Positions 5,668 to 6,533 of a stretch of 6,533 nt of DNA are shown here, in pieces (within the stretch, counting starts at the first letter, position 1; each line of letters opens with the position of its first letter). The position numbers and the translations under genes are program-made. The DNA comes from Clostridiales bacterium (GTDB lineage: Bacteria; Bacillota; Clostridia; Oscillospirales; Ruminococcaceae). The DNA lies in assembly GCA_012800685.1 (NCBI GenBank), contig JAAZIT010000336.1, positions 1-6,533 of the forward strand, written 5' to 3'. The notes beneath the pieces were generated by a model that saw only the letters and a program-made list of their open reading frames with translations, ran no database searches and was not told where the DNA came from.

Positions 5668-6533
5668 ATGCGTGGAAATGTCGGTCTGTGTCTCGGATGT
5701 ATGAATAAACTTGACGATCTCGACAGATGTCATTATTGTAATTTTGATAATAATAATATATCACAAGTAACACCTTTTCTTACTCCAGGAACGGTTCTTG
5801 ATGATCGTTATATAGTTGGAAGAGTTTTAACCTATAATGGAGAAGGCGTTTCTTATATAAGTTATGATAAAGTTACAAACGAAAAAGTTGTTGTGAGAGA
5901 ATATTTACCTGATACTCTATGTAAAAGGGAAGATAGTAGCGATAGGGTTATTGTAAATGCGGAATGCTTGGCAAAATATAAGACTTTTATGTCTGAATTT
6001 GCTGAGGTGTATAAGATTCTATCAAGGCTAAGGAACCTGCCACACATTGTTCCTGCAATTGATATGTTTGCACAGAATAATACTACATACGCAGTGTTAG
6101 ATTATGTTGAGGGCGTTTCTTTAAGGAAGTTTTTATGTGAAAGTGCTGGGATGTTAACATGGGATAATGTTAAAAAATTGTTTCCCCCTATTTTCACTAC
6201 GATAAGCTTAATTCATAATGCTGGAATAATTCATCGTGGAATATGTCCTGATAATATTCTTATATCAACCAAAGGCGAATTAAAGTTAATTGGATTTTCT
6301 ATCAGCTCTATTCGTACGTTTAATACAGAATTAAATGCTGAGCTCTATTCTGGATATGCTGCCCCTGAACAATATACATCATTGGATTGGCAGGGCACAT
6401 GGACAGATGTGTATTCAATAAGCGCAGTGCTTTATAGAGTTTTGACCGGAACAGTTCCTCCTGAGGCACCTGGACGTAATGTAAAGGATACTCTTATTGA
6501 GCCAATTAGAATAAATCCTAGAATACCACCCCA
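5668..6533 (+). CDS. Zinc-ribbon Ser/Thr-kinase-fold protein, probable pseudokinase (3' incomplete)
   Basis: The frame is open for 288 codons to the right edge, so the C-terminus is missing. An N-terminal zinc ribbon (CLGC, Cys8/Cys11; CHYC, Cys21/Cys24) precedes a PknB-like kinase fold from about residue 45. Landmarks of the clostridial 'EYFP' kinase group are clear: REYLP at 77-81, the HIVPAID strand, VLDYVEG at the hinge, HNAGIIHR at 183-190, PDNIL at 194-198, GYAAPEQY at 229-236, WTDVYS at 245-250 and TGTVPPEAP at 260-268. The catalytic positions are lost: the VAIK lysine is Arg77, the HRD aspartate is Gly191, and DFG reads Gly209-Phe-Ser. The Gly-rich loop is also degraded, with Thr55 and Asn57 at the first two glycine positions. 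Fold residues remain, so the protein is probably a binding or scaffold module rather than a phosphotransferase. The family match comes from motif memory, not a search. It is read from its own promoter at 5560 and a good ribosome site. Confidence 0.88.
   Translation, partial: MRGNVGLCLGCMNKLDDLDRCHYCNFDNNNISQVTPFLTPGTVLDDRYIVGRVLTYNGEGVSYISYDKVTNEKVVVREYLPDTLCKREDSSDRVIVNAECLAKYKTFMSEFAEVYKILSRLRNLPHIVPAIDMFAQNNTTYAVLDYVEGVSLRKFLCESAGMLTWDNVKKLFPPIFTTISLIHNAGIIHRGICPDNILISTKGELKLIGFSISSIRTFNTELNAELYSGYAAPEQYTSLDWQGTWTDVYSISAVLYRVLTGTVPPEAPGRNVKDTLIEPIRINPRIPP

Noticed and set aside
5862..6047. 61-codon open frame on the - strand
   Set aside because: It lies opposite the kinase-fold gene, where + strand motifs are convincing.

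Overview
The window is AT-rich and bacterial. Its genes are tightly packed on the + strand, with AAGGAG-like ribosome sites and short spacers. The style of the topoisomerase and kinase genes suggests a low-GC Firmicute, most likely a Clostridia (Ruminococcaceae/Lachnospiraceae-like) chromosome. This assignment rests on recognised family features, not on a search. No tRNA, rRNA, CRISPR array, insertion sequence or phage gene was seen.

Layout. (1) 21-350 encodes a small multi-pass membrane protein of unknown function. (2) 379-2361 and 2404-4638 encode the ATPase/TOPRIM (B) and DNA-cleaving (A) subunits of a type IIA topoisomerase. All core catalytic residues are present. The A subunit lacks a GyrA box, so the pair is best read as topoisomerase IV (parE-parC) rather than gyrase. 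(3) 4678-5451 encodes an N-terminal zinc ribbon, one membrane helix and an extracytoplasmic domain of unknown function. Gaps among these four genes are 28, 42 and 39 bases with no terminator, so they could be one transcript. (4) A 216-base gap, 5452-5667, holds a good sigma-70-type promoter. (5) From 5668 to the right edge runs an incomplete gene for a zinc-ribbon protein with a Ser/Thr-kinase fold. Its three hallmark catalytic residues are all replaced: VAIK Lys to Arg, HRD Asp to Gly and DFG Asp to Gly. It is a pseudokinase.

How they may work together. ParE binds and hydrolyses ATP and supplies the metal-binding TOPRIM domain. ParC supplies the active-site tyrosine. Together they pass one DNA duplex through another to decatenate and relax chromosomes. 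The two zinc-ribbon proteins and the small membrane protein have no proven link to this job.

Most worth a second look: the pseudokinase, and a perfect 12-bp inverted repeat inside the first gene that overlaps the -35 box of a plausible internal promoter for parE-parC.
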